In this document: piece after piece, positions 6,668 to 14,279 of the stretch | Layout: the number at the start of each line of letters is the position of its first letter | How positions within the stretch are numbered: the first letter of the stretch is position 1 | Source of the DNA: WRIS01 sp031549175 | Lineage (GTDB): Bacteria > Actinomycetota > Coriobacteriia > Coriobacteriales > Eggerthellaceae | Reading direction: 5' to 3' | Length of the DNA: 15,353 bases | Assembly: GCA_031549175.1 (NCBI GenBank) | Contig: JAVBQH010000027.1 | Location: 1 to 15,353 of the forward strand | Translations under genes and position numbers: made by a program | Notes under the pieces: model-generated | Told to the model about the DNA's origin: nothing | The model's input: the letters and a program-made list of their open reading frames with translations, nothing else | The model's database searches: none

Positions 6668-9394
6668 CTAATCCTTCTTCTTGCGATAGTGGTGGTTGCT
6701 CTTCTGCTTGGCCTTGGGGCCGCCCTGGCCTGATCTCTGGTCGGTCTTCGAGGCCCCCGGCGCTTTCGAGGATGCCGCCTGCGTCTTCTTGTCGGTCGGT
6801 TCGACCTTTACGGCTTCCGGCGCCACAGACCCGGCCCCTGCGGCAGCAACAGCCATGGCCGGCACACCGACGCCCGGGTGGGCGAACTCAAAACGGCCGA
6901 TGGCGGTGCCGTACTTCTTCTGAAGCTTCGCGTATTTAGGCTCGCTCGTCTTCCACATCGCATACAGCGGTGCGGCGACGGCAATCGAGGAATACGCGCC
7001 GCAGACCAGGCCGACCGTCATGGCGAAGGCGAAGTCTTTCAAGGTTTCGCCGCCGAATATGAGCATGGCGACGACGGGGATCAGGGAGGAAAGCGTCGTA
7101 TTGATGGAGCGTACGAGCACCTGGTTGATCGAATGGTTCGCCATGGTCATGAAGGTGCACTTGATGTCGCTGTTCTCCTTCATGTTGTCGTTGATGCGGT
7201 GGAACACGACCACGGTGTCGTAGAGCGAATAGCCCAAGATCGTGAGCAGGGCCGCAATCGTATTGGGGTTCACTTCGCGGCCGGCCAGGGCATAGATGCC
7301 CATGACCAGGATGAGGTCATGCAGCAAGGATATGATCGCCGTGATGCCCATCTTGTACTCGAAACGGATTGCAATGTATATGATGATGAGGACGATCGAG
7401 ACCAAGAAGGCGATCAACGAGGACTGTATGACGCTTGCCCCCCAGTCAGGCCCTATGGTCGTCACTTCAAAGCTCGATGTCGGCAGGCCGAGTTGGGCGG
7501 CCACCTGGCTTGCGGAAGCGGCCGCGTCTTCGGCGCTGACCGTCGTGGTGCGGATAAGGAAGCCTTCTTCCCCATCTGCCACGGTGGTCTGGATGACGGC
7601 ACCGCTTTCACCGGCATTGTCGAATGCCGTTCTCATATCCTCGATCGAGGTGTCGCCCGTATCGTGGAAGGCGACCGAGGTGCCTCCTACGAACTCGATG
7701 CCGAAGTTCAGCGGCTTTACTCCGACGATGATGAAGGAGACCACGATCAAAGCGGCGGAGATCGCAAGGAATACCTTCCGGTGCCCCAGGAAGTTTATGT
7801 CGTGCTTGATGAACCTCCCCTTCACCTTCGAGGCCTTCTCGGCGGCGGCCTTGCCGGCCTCGCCTTGCTTCTTCTCGGCAATCTCTTCGCTGATCTTAGC
7901 GTTCATCTCTTCGCCAGCCTCGGCGTTTTCCAGGCTCGTGCCCTCGGCAAGCGCCAACTCTGAATAGTTGGCTGCGGCAACGAGGCTTTCCTTCGTGCCC
8001 CAGAAGCCGGGATGCTTTTGGATGCTGCGCGGCGCCAGGAGGCGGATGAGCGGGGCCTTGAAGATCAACATCATCACGATGTCGCAGATGATACCCAAAG
8101 CCAAGGTCAAGCCGAAGCCTTTGACCGATGCGGTCGCCAGGAAGAACAGCGAGAGTGCCGACACCAGGGTGACCAGGTCGGCGTCGATCGAGGTCACGAT
8201 TGCGTGCTTCACGCCGGTGACCGATGCGGCGCGCACCGAGCGGCCCATGCGGATCTCCTCCTTGAACCGCTCGAGCGTGAGGATCGAGGAGTCGGCCGCC
8301 ATGCCGATCGTCAAGACGATGCCGGCGATGCCTGCAAGGGACAGGCTGAAGAGGCCGAGCGAAGAGAGCAGGGCAAGGATTCCGAGGTATATGACGGCGA
8401 ACACGGCCATTGCGGCTGCGGCGATCACGCCGAGGCCGCGGTAGAAGAACAGCAGGTAGAGTATTACGACCAGAAGGCCGATGCCTGCAACCAAGACGCC
8501 TGAGGCCAAGGCGTCCTGTCCGAGTGTGGGCCCGACCACCTGGCTTTGGGCATACTCGAAGCTGACGGGGAGCGATCCGCTTTCGAGCACCGTCTCGAGG
8601 GACTGTGCGTCTTCGAGCGAGTAATTGCCCGTGATGGAGACCTGGCCGTTGGGTATCTCGTTTTGCACTGAAGGCGCGCTTTGCACCTCGTTGTCCAAGA
8701 TGATGACGATCTGGCCACGCGTCTCCGCCAACTCCTTCGTTGCCTGCGCGAAGGCGGCCGTGCCTGGGGCGTCAAGCGTGATGTTCACGGAGTAGTAGGC
8801 TGAGGTATCGCCTTCCTTCCCGATGGTCACGTTGGTGATGTTCGAGCCGGTGACAAGAGGCGTGTAGGTGCCCGGCTCAACCGCGAGGTAGTCCACCTTG
8901 CCCGTTGTGAACGAGTTCCCGAATTCATCGGTGACCGTTTCGGGGGTGGCATACGATCCGCTTTGGATCTCGGTCTTCACCTGGTCGTCGGTAAACGTGT
9001 CCAGCCGCGCGAACACCAGCTGGCCGGTCTTGCCGATGGTATTGAGCGCCTGTTCCGTATCGGAAAGCCCCGGGATCTGCACAAGTATCTGGTTGTTGCC
9101 CTGCGTCTGCACCGTTGCCTCGGAGGCGCCCAGTGCGTTCACGCGGCTCTCTATGATGGCACGGCTCTTCTCCATGTCTTCGCTTGACACATCGCCGCCA
9201 TCGGTCGACTTGGCCGACAAGACCACGGACAGGCCGCCTTGGATGTCGAGCCCCTGATGGACTTTTTCTTGCGGAGGTGTGAACATCACGATCGAGCCCA
9301 CCACCAAAACAGTGGTCAGGACCAGGAGCCAGATATTCCTACGATCGGTGTTGTTAAAGAGCTTCTTCTTTTTTTTGGTACGTGCAGCCGCCAT
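6668..9394 (-). CDS. secDF: Fused protein translocase subunit SecDF
   Basis: This 908-residue membrane protein uses the proton gradient to pull exported proteins through SecYEG. The SecD half (about 1-458) has TM1 (about 21-38), the GLDIQGG motif (48-54), a large periplasm-side domain, and a five-helix bundle with GMAADSSILTLERFKEE (acidic D368). A charged linker rich in Ala, Glu and Lys (about 465-530) leads to the SecF half (530-820) with NFGIEFVGG and SLYDTVVVFHRI (D726). The C-terminal 90 residues are basic and low in complexity. ATG 9394 was chosen over the TTG directly before it because AGGAAG lies 9 bases upstream; either is possible. Codons 7-9 form a run of eight A, prone to slippage. 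No yajC is present beside it, unlike many genomes; a DUF1292 gene follows after 3 bases. Confidence 0.95.
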   Translation of the reverse strand: MAAARTKKKKKLFNNTDRRNIWLLVLTTVLVVGSIVMFTPPQEKVHQGLDIQGGLSVVLSAKSTDGGDVSSEDMEKSRAIIESRVNALGASEATVQTQGNNQILVQIPGLSDTEQALNTIGKTGQLVFARLDTFTDDQVKTEIQSGSYATPETVTDEFGNSFTTGKVDYLAVEPGTYTPLVTGSNITNVTIGKEGDTSAYYSVNITLDAPGTAAFAQATKELAETRGQIVIILDNEVQSAPSVQNEIPNGQVSITGNYSLEDAQSLETVLESGSLPVSFEYAQSQVVGPTLGQDALASGVLVAGIGLLVVILYLLFFYRGLGVIAAAAMAVFAVIYLGILALLSSLGLFSLSLAGIAGIVLTIGMAADSSILTLERFKEEIRMGRSVRAASVTGVKHAIVTSIDADLVTLVSALSLFFLATASVKGFGLTLALGIICDIVMMLIFKAPLIRLLAPRSIQKHPGFWGTKESLVAAANYSELALAEGTSLENAEAGEEMNAKISEEIAEKKQGEAGKAAAEKASKVKGRFIKHDINFLGHRKVFLAISAALIVVSFIIVGVKPLNFGIEFVGGTSVAFHDTGDTSIEDMRTAFDNAGESGAVIQTTVADGEEGFLIRTTTVSAEDAAASASQVAAQLGLPTSSFEVTTIGPDWGASVIQSSLIAFLVSIVLIIIYIAIRFEYKMGITAIISLLHDLILVMGIYALAGREVNPNTIAALLTILGYSLYDTVVVFHRINDNMKENSDIKCTFMTMANHSINQVLVRSINTTLSSLIPVVAMLIFGGETLKDFAFAMTVGLVCGAYSSIAVAAPLYAMWKTSEPKYAKLQKKYGTAIGRFEFAHPGVGVPAMAVAAAGAGSVAPEAVKVEPTDKKTQAASSKAPGASKTDQRSGQGGPKAKQKSNHHYRKKKD

Positions 9395-9470
9395 CAATTT
9401 CTTCTTCCTCGTATTTTATTTTCCCTACAGAGGCGTTCCGCGCAAAGCCCTTGCACCCTTTGCCGGGCCC

Positions 9471-9500
9471 TCTATAGACAAACTTGTTCCGAACCGTCAT
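9471..9500 (-). promoter_or_regulatory. Candidate secDF promoter
   Basis: On the minus strand ATGACG (9500-9495, four of six -35 bases) is followed after 18 bases by TATAGA (9476-9471, four of six -10 bases). It would give a leader of about 70 bases ahead of secDF. The match is weak. Confidence 0.3.
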
Positions 9501-9530
9501 ATTGTGCCATAAAACAAGGCATCTAAACAG

Positions 9531-9551
9531 CTATGATCACAAAGATCATAG
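9531..9551. promoter_or_regulatory. Palindromic operator-like site upstream of the hydrolase
   Basis: CTATGATC (9531-9538) and GATCATAG (9544-9551) form a perfect inverted repeat with a 5-base centre. It lies about 50 bases upstream of the hydrolase start, in the divergent gap between secDF and that gene. Size and symmetry suit a dimeric repressor; the regulator is not identified. There is no T-run for a terminator. Confidence 0.5.
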
Positions 9552-9599
9552 AGCCGCTTTTCAATATTCATGTTAATCGAGACTCGAATGAGGACATAT

Positions 9600-10379
9600 A
9601 TGGCTGACGGCAGTAAAGCGATGCAGGCGGAAGAAACCGGCAGGAAGCGGAAATGGCCGAAGCGCCTCGGCTTTGCGCTTGCTGCGCTCGTCCTTGTGTG
9701 CGCCCTCGCCTTCGGAGGTTTTGCCTGGTATGCTTCGGACTATTACCGCGATGCCGATGCCTCGCATGACAACCTCCGGTCTAAGGGGGACCTGCAGGTC
9801 TCGAAGGGCCCGGGCTACATCGCCTTTGGGTCGCCGAAGGCGGCAACCGGGTTCATATTCTATCCGGGAGCAAAGGTCGAGCCCAGCTCCTACGCTCCGC
9901 TGCTGAGGGAAATCGCAGGCCAGGGATACCTCTGCATAGTCGATGAGATGCCTTTCAACTTCGCCTTCCTAAACATCGGTGCCGCGTCTTCGGTCATGGC
10001 GGATTACCCTCAGGTCGAACACTGGTGGATCGGAGGCCATTCGCTGGGAGGCTCGATGGCGGCAAGCTATGCCGCCGGGCAGGGCGGTAGGCTCGATGGT
10101 CTGGTACTTCTCGGGTCGTACTCAGCAGAGGACCTGAGCGGCTCAGGGCTCGAGGTTTTGAGCATCAGGGGGGAAAACGACGCGATAGTCGACGAAGGCA
10201 AGGTCGAAGAGAATGCGCCGAAGCTCCCGGCAGATGCACGGACGCTCATCATCTCAGGTGGCAACCATGCCGGCTTCGGAAACTATGGCGCCCAGACAGG
10301 CGACGGGACGGCCTCCATCACGCAGCAGGAGCAATGGGCCCAGACGGCGGCGGCAATTGTGGAAGCCTTCTCCGTTTAG
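9600..10379 (+). CDS. Membrane-anchored alpha/beta hydrolase
   Basis: This 259-residue protein has a basic N-terminus (15-22), one transmembrane segment (about 23-44) and an outward-facing alpha/beta-hydrolase domain. The nucleophile elbow is GHSLG with Ser148; Asp194 in GENDAIVD and His223 in GGNHAGFG complete a plausible catalytic triad. The size and the FYPGAKVEPSSYAPLL opening resemble a family of uncharacterised lipase/esterase-like hydrolases (dienelactone-hydrolase-like fold); the substrate is unknown. ATG 9600 was preferred over ATGs at 9570 and 9588 because GAGG lies 6 bases upstream of it. The gene is alone on its strand, with a palindromic site in front and a REP-like element behind. 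Family call firm, function open. Confidence 0.85.
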   Translation: MADGSKAMQAEETGRKRKWPKRLGFALAALVLVCALAFGGFAWYASDYYRDADASHDNLRSKGDLQVSKGPGYIAFGSPKAATGFIFYPGAKVEPSSYAPLLREIAGQGYLCIVDEMPFNFAFLNIGAASSVMADYPQVEHWWIGGHSLGGSMAASYAAGQGGRLDGLVLLGSYSAEDLSGSGLEVLSIRGENDAIVDEGKVEENAPKLPADARTLIISGGNHAGFGNYGAQTGDGTASITQQEQWAQTAAAIVEAFSV

Positions 10380-10405
10380 GCAACCAGACGAGGTGTACGC
10401 AAGCG

Positions 10406-10482
10406 GCCAGGCCGGGGAAGGGGCTGCCCCCCATTCCCCGCTTTACCCGGAAAAGGGGGCTGTCCCCCTTTCCCGGCCTGGC
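10406..10482. repeat. REP/BIME-like pair of inverted palindromic elements
   Basis: Two related, inverted copies of an element of about 37 bases fill the gap between the convergent hydrolase and tgt genes. The outer arms GCCAGGCCGGG (10406-10416) and CCCGGCCTGGC (10472-10482) are exact inverse copies of 11 bases. Each copy also folds on its own: GGGG-CTG-CCCC (10420-10430) on the left; AAAGGGGG (10452-10459), loop CTGT, CCCCCTTT (10464-10471) on the right. The layout is that of a bacterial interspersed mosaic element made of paired REPs. It could also act as a two-way transcription terminator for the converging genes. Confidence 0.7.
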
Positions 10483-10484
10483 AC

Positions 10485-11630
10485 CTAATAGTCGTTTGCT
10501 GCCGGAGAATCCATCCATGCCTGGTAGAAGGCTTCGTATTCATCAGCCACAACCGCTTTGCGGGCACGGTTCATAAGGCCGAGAAGATAGTGGAGGTTGT
10601 GGATGGTCAGCAAGATGCCCCCAAGCATCTCGTTTGATTTCACCAGGTGGCGGATGTAGGCGCGTGAATGCCCCGCGCAGGTGGGGCAGGTGCACGTCTC
10701 GTCGATCGGGCCGAAGTCACGCGTATATTTTGCGTTTCGCATATTCATGCGCCCTTGCGATGAGAATGCCGTGCCCATGCGCGCCGTACGCGTGGGGAGC
10801 ACGCAGTCGAACATGTCGACCCCGGCGTGCACCGCCTTGACCAACGTGGTCGGATTCCCGACCCCCATCAGGTAACGCGGCTTGCCTTCAGGCAGGGCGC
10901 GCGCCACGTCACCCAAGGTCTCGAACATAAGCCCGTGGTCCTCGCCCACCGAATAACCGCCGATCCCGAAGCCTTGGAAATCCTTGCGGCCGGAACTGAC
11001 GCTTTCCTTTCCGATCTCAAGCAGGCGATCGACCGAATGCAGCCTGAGGTCGAGATGCATGCCGCCCTGCACGATCCCGAAAAGCGCCTGGTCCTCCTTC
11101 GTATGCGCCGCAAGGCAGCGTTTTGCCCACCGGGCAGAAAGGTCGACGGCCTGGGCAACGAATTCGCGTGTTGCAGGATAGGGGGCGCATTGGTCAAGCT
11201 GCATGACGATGTCTGCCCCGAGCCGCTGCTGGATATCCATGTTGTCTTCGGGCGTCCACCGCTCCAAGCTTCCATCATATATAGAACGGAAGCTTACCCC
11301 GTCGTCGTCAAGCTTCAAGGTATCTGCCAGCGAGAATATCTGGAAGCCGCCCGAATCGGTGAGGATCGGCCCATCCCAGCCCATAAAGCCATGGAGGCCG
11401 CCCGCCGCCTCGACCACCTCGACGCCGGGACGGAGAAACAAATGGTAGGTGTTTGAGAGGATGATCTGAGCCATCATGGCTCTCAACTGGCCGGGGGTCA
11501 TGCCCTTCACCGTTGCATGGGTTCCCACCGGCATAAACACAGGGGTTTGGACGACACCATGGGCGGTCTCGAAGCTTCCTGCCCGGGCATGCCCGCTTGT
11601 CGCCTCTAACGAAAAGTCAAATAATGCCAT
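10485..11630 (-). CDS. tgt: Queuine/preQ1 tRNA-guanine transglycosylase
   Basis: This 381-residue enzyme exchanges the wobble guanine (position 34) of tRNAs with GUN anticodons (Asp, Asn, His, Tyr) for the queuosine precursor preQ1. Key parts are all visible: TDSGGFQ (D92, general acid/base), FGIVQGG, GGYSVGE, the catalytic Asp275 in DMFDCVLPTR, and zinc ligands C313, C315, C318 (CTCPTC) and H344 (HNLHY). The length is normal for the bacterial enzyme. ATG 11630 starts 5 bases after the stop of the HAD phosphatase gene, so these two are co-transcribed. queH and queA, which complete the pathway, diverge from the other side of the HAD gene. Confidence in the family is very high. Confidence 0.96.
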   Translation of the reverse strand: MALFDFSLEATSGHARAGSFETAHGVVQTPVFMPVGTHATVKGMTPGQLRAMMAQIILSNTYHLFLRPGVEVVEAAGGLHGFMGWDGPILTDSGGFQIFSLADTLKLDDDGVSFRSIYDGSLERWTPEDNMDIQQRLGADIVMQLDQCAPYPATREFVAQAVDLSARWAKRCLAAHTKEDQALFGIVQGGMHLDLRLHSVDRLLEIGKESVSSGRKDFQGFGIGGYSVGEDHGLMFETLGDVARALPEGKPRYLMGVGNPTTLVKAVHAGVDMFDCVLPTRTARMGTAFSSQGRMNMRNAKYTRDFGPIDETCTCPTCAGHSRAYIRHLVKSNEMLGGILLTIHNLHYLLGLMNRARKAVVADEYEAFYQAWMDSPAANDY

Positions 11631-11635
11631 GGGGC

Positions 11636-12403
11636 CTAGCTTCCTACCAATTCCGTCACAAAGGACTGCGCCGGATCAACGCACGGGCCAAACCCCTCGA
11701 TCCAATCGAGGAAGTCGCCGTAGCTGCCGTGCTTCACCTTGGCCAAGTCGTACTCGTTATGGTTGATGACGTGGTCGGTGATAAGATAGGCATCGATGCC
11801 CAGCTCCATGCAGGCGAGGTCTTCCCGGGTGTTGTTGCCCACCATAAGCACCTCGTGAGGGGCCAGATTGGCCGCCTTCAGGTTCTCCGCATAGTACGCA
11901 AGCTTCGGCTTGATGGAGGTCGAGTTCTCGAAGTTCGTGATGCGGCTGAACACCTGCGGGTCAATGCCTGCCCATTCGCAGCGCCAATCCACGGCGCGCT
12001 GGGGAAACATAGGCATGGTCGCAAGCACCAACGGGTAGCCTTTTTCCTGCAGGAGGCTGAGCGATTCAGCTGCCAACGGGTTTGCGGCCACGCCTTCGCC
12101 GATTGCGCCGAAGTCGACATCGTAGAACTGCTTGAACAGGGGGCCCCATACTTCCGGGTCTTCCGGCACCACGTCGAAGAAGGTGTCCCAGAAGACGCGG
12201 GCATTGCTCTTCGCGCTGTCATCGGAGGCCATTGCCCGGATACCGGAATCGAGCCCTGTAGAAAAAGCATCGACGTCAAGGCCGTGCGAGGCCACGAAGC
12301 GGCCGATCGACGACAGGTAGTTGTGCATGAACGCATCCATGTCCAGGGGAAGCAAGGTGCCGTCCAGGTCGAAGAATATTGCCTTGTATGGTGTTTGGGT
12401 CAT
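11636..12403 (-). CDS. HAD-superfamily hydrolase (phosphatase-like)
   Basis: This 255-residue soluble hydrolase has the HAD motif I DLDGT (D12, D14), motif II at T129 (LVLATM), a motif III lysine at K165 or K167, and motif IV GNNTRED (189-195). Motif IV has Asn where GND is more usual in relatives, with E194/D195 still available for metal binding. The cap lies between motif I and about residue 110, a C1-type arrangement. ATG 12403 was chosen over an upstream TTG (12430) because GAGGA precedes it at good spacing. It is the first gene of the transcript that includes tgt. A link to queuosine metabolism (a phosphatase step or precursor salvage) is suggested only by position; the substrate is not known. 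Confidence 0.85.
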   Translation of the reverse strand: MTQTPYKAIFFDLDGTLLPLDMDAFMHNYLSSIGRFVASHGLDVDAFSTGLDSGIRAMASDDSAKSNARVFWDTFFDVVPEDPEVWGPLFKQFYDVDFGAIGEGVAANPLAAESLSLLQEKGYPLVLATMPMFPQRAVDWRCEWAGIDPQVFSRITNFENSTSIKPKLAYYAENLKAANLAPHEVLMVGNNTREDLACMELGIDAYLITDHVINHNEYDLAKVKHGSYGDFLDWIEGFGPCVDPAQSFVTELVGS

Positions 12404-12478
12404 ATGCTCGTCCTCACAATAGGGCTTCAAGGTATCTTTGGTAGTATAAGGCAGTTTGGAAAGGGCAACGGATATCCT

Positions 12479-13090
12479 ATGAAATTACTACTCCATGCAT
12501 GTTGTGGACCCTGTTCGCTTGAGCCGGGGCGGATCTTCGCGGCACGGATCGGCGAAGGCCACGCGGTCTCCGGATCAGGCGGCGCATTCGACCTGCTTTA
12601 TTACAACCCGAACATCCACCCCGAAAACGAATATGGCAGGCGGCTTGATACCTGCGCCGAGTTTGCCCGGTCCCAAAACTGGGGCTTCATCGAGCGGGGC
12701 TACGATCCCGACCGCTGGGAGCAGGAGGCGGGCAAATACGAAAACGACCGCGCGAAACGCTGCCGCGCCTGCTATCGATTGCGTTTTGCAGAACTCGCCT
12801 CCGTGGCAGCCGCGTCGGGCTATGATGCGATCTCGACGACGCTGAGCGTCAGCCCCTACCAATCCATTGATGTCATCCGCGAAGAACTTGAGGCGGCCGG
12901 CGGCGCCCATAGCCTTGACGTGCTCTTCGAAGATTTCCGCCCCTTCTATCAGGAAGCGACAAGGCGTAGCCGGGAACTGGGAATGTACCGCCAAAATTTC
13001 TGCGGATGCAGGTTTTCCGAAGCTGAGGCCGCAGCCGAGCGGGAAGAGCGCAGGCGTGCCCGCAAGGCGGCGAAGATGGCGGCGGTATGA
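12479..13090 (+). CDS. queH: Epoxyqueuosine reductase QueH (formerly DUF208)
   Basis: This 203-residue iron-sulfur enzyme carries out the last step of queuosine synthesis, reduction of epoxyqueuosine in tRNA to queuosine. It is the non-homologous replacement of cobalamin-dependent QueG. The signature is clear: HACCGPCS at 6-13 (C8, C9, C12), YYNPNIHP at 41-48, CRACYRLR at 95-102, TTLSVSPYQ at 120-128 and YRQNFCGC at 170-177. These cysteines bind the [4Fe-4S] cluster and an additional metal. ATG 12479 was chosen because it opens at the conserved N-terminus; the same frame is open far upstream but overlaps the divergent HAD gene. The stop overlaps the queA start by 4 bases (ATGA), so the pair is translationally coupled. 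Confidence 0.95.
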   Translation: MKLLLHACCGPCSLEPGRIFAARIGEGHAVSGSGGAFDLLYYNPNIHPENEYGRRLDTCAEFARSQNWGFIERGYDPDRWEQEAGKYENDRAKRCRACYRLRFAELASVAAASGYDAISTTLSVSPYQSIDVIREELEAAGGAHSLDVLFEDFRPFYQEATRRSRELGMYRQNFCGCRFSEAEAAAEREERRRARKAAKMAAV

Positions 13091-14220
13091 AGAAGCCTGA
13101 AACCGTGCAAAAGGGTCCGGCCCCTTTGCGCAGCCCTTTGAAGACATGCGATTTCGACTACGCGCTTCCCGAAGAGCGGATCGCCCAGGAGCCTGCGGCT
13201 GTCCGGGATACCTGCAAGCTTCTTGTTATGGACAGGGAAACCGGCGCCTTGTCCGACCTCGTTTTCAAAGACATCATCGATTTCATCCAACCGGGTGACG
13301 TGCTCATCGCCAACGAAACGCGCGTGATGCCCGCACGCCTCCTCGGGACAAAGAAGGGCAGCGGCGGGGCCGCCGAGGTCTTCTTGCTGCGGGAGGCCTT
13401 CGGCATCGAGGCCCCATCAAGCTCGTCAGCTATCTGGGAGGTGCTGGTGAGGCCAGGAAAACGGCTCAAGCCCGGAGCGGTCGTCGAGTTCTTCGACTCC
13501 CACGGGCAGCATGCCCTCGAGGCCGAGATCATCGACTGGGTGCAAGACACCGAAAAGGGGGGACGCCTTGCCCGGCTGAGCACGCGCACAGGCCTCACGC
13601 TTGACGAGGCCATGCATCTGGTCGGCCACACGCCTCTGCCCCCCTATATAAGGAATTACGCCGGCGATGAGGAACTGTATCAGACCGTGTTCTCCAAGCG
13701 GGAGAAGTCGGCGGCCGCCCCTACGGCCGGCCTGCACTTCACGCCCGAGTTGTTGGGGCGCATCAAAGGGAAAGGCGCCGCATTCGAGACGGTCGAGCTG
13801 GAGGTCGGGCTCGACACCTTCCGCATCGTCGATGAGGACGATCCGGCCGAGCACCGCATTCACACCGAGCACTACTCCGTTTCGCAAGACGTGGTCGATG
13901 CAGTCGATGCCGCCCACGGCCGAGGCGGCCGCGTAATCGCCGTCGGCACCACCAGTGTCCGCAGCCTTGAAAGCGCCTGGGATCCTGTCTTGGGGAAACT
14001 CCGGGCACGAGAACGCGAGGCAACATCGCTTTACATACTGCCGGGGTACCGGTTCCATGTGGTGGATGCACTGGTCACGAACTTCCACGTGCCTCGCTCG
14101 ACGCTTATGATGCTCGTCTCGGCATTCTCGTCGAGGAAAAACCTCATGGCCGCCTACGAGCACGCACTGTCGGCCGAATACCGCTTCCTATCCTTCGGCG
14201 ACGCCATGTTCATACACTAG
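13087..14220 (+). CDS. queA: S-adenosylmethionine:tRNA ribosyltransferase-isomerase QueA
   Basis: This 377-residue enzyme transfers and isomerises the ribose of S-adenosylmethionine onto preQ1-modified tRNA to give epoxyqueuosine, the substrate of QueH. Recognised blocks are DFDYALPEERIAQEP (22-36), ETRVMPARLLG (77-87), LVRPGKRLKPG (120-130), AAPTAGLHFT (210-219), VGTTSVRSLES (286-296), LVTNFHVPRSTL (329-340) and the end SFGDAMF (369-375). It is about 30 residues longer than usual: 18 extra residues precede the conserved KT-x-DFDY start, partly encoded by a GC-rich palindrome (13107-13129), and a Ser-rich insertion occurs near 105-114. The ATG overlaps the queH stop; a TTG at 13138 would give a canonical N-terminus but lacks an obvious ribosome binding site. 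The function is firm, the start less so. Confidence 0.95.
   Translation: MKKPETVQKGPAPLRSPLKTCDFDYALPEERIAQEPAAVRDTCKLLVMDRETGALSDLVFKDIIDFIQPGDVLIANETRVMPARLLGTKKGSGGAAEVFLLREAFGIEAPSSSSAIWEVLVRPGKRLKPGAVVEFFDSHGQHALEAEIIDWVQDTEKGGRLARLSTRTGLTLDEAMHLVGHTPLPPYIRNYAGDEELYQTVFSKREKSAAAPTAGLHFTPELLGRIKGKGAAFETVELEVGLDTFRIVDEDDPAEHRIHTEHYSVSQDVVDAVDAAHGRGGRVIAVGTTSVRSLESAWDPVLGKLRAREREATSLYILPGYRFHVVDALVTNFHVPRSTLMMLVSAFSSRKNLMAAYEHALSAEYRFLSFGDAMFIH
13107..13129. repeat. REP-like palindrome inside the 5' end of queA
   Basis: GCAAA(A)GGG (13107-13115) pairs with CCCTTTGC (13122-13129) as an 8-base-pair stem with one bulged A. AAGGG...CCCTTT arms recall those of the element at 10406-10482, but the centres differ. 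It codes for part of the extra N-terminal residues of QueA (about positions 8-14). Confidence 0.4.
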
Positions 14221-14279
14221 CGCTTGCCAGCGGCGAGGCAGGGGGACGGCGCCCACATACGCTCGCTTGTCGTGCTTTG

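Noticed and set aside
6878..7963. A 361-codon open frame on the plus strand opposite secDF
   Set aside because: His/Asp/Arg-rich composition and no recognisable motif; a mirror of the secDF reading frame.
12404..12478. preQ1 riboswitch in the gap between the HAD gene and queH
   Set aside because: No preQ1 aptamer core was found on either strand in these 75 bases; only weak promoter-like words are present.
14221..14279. Terminator between queA and the diguanylate cyclase gene
   Set aside because: I see only short GC-rich imperfect repeats and no T-run in either direction.
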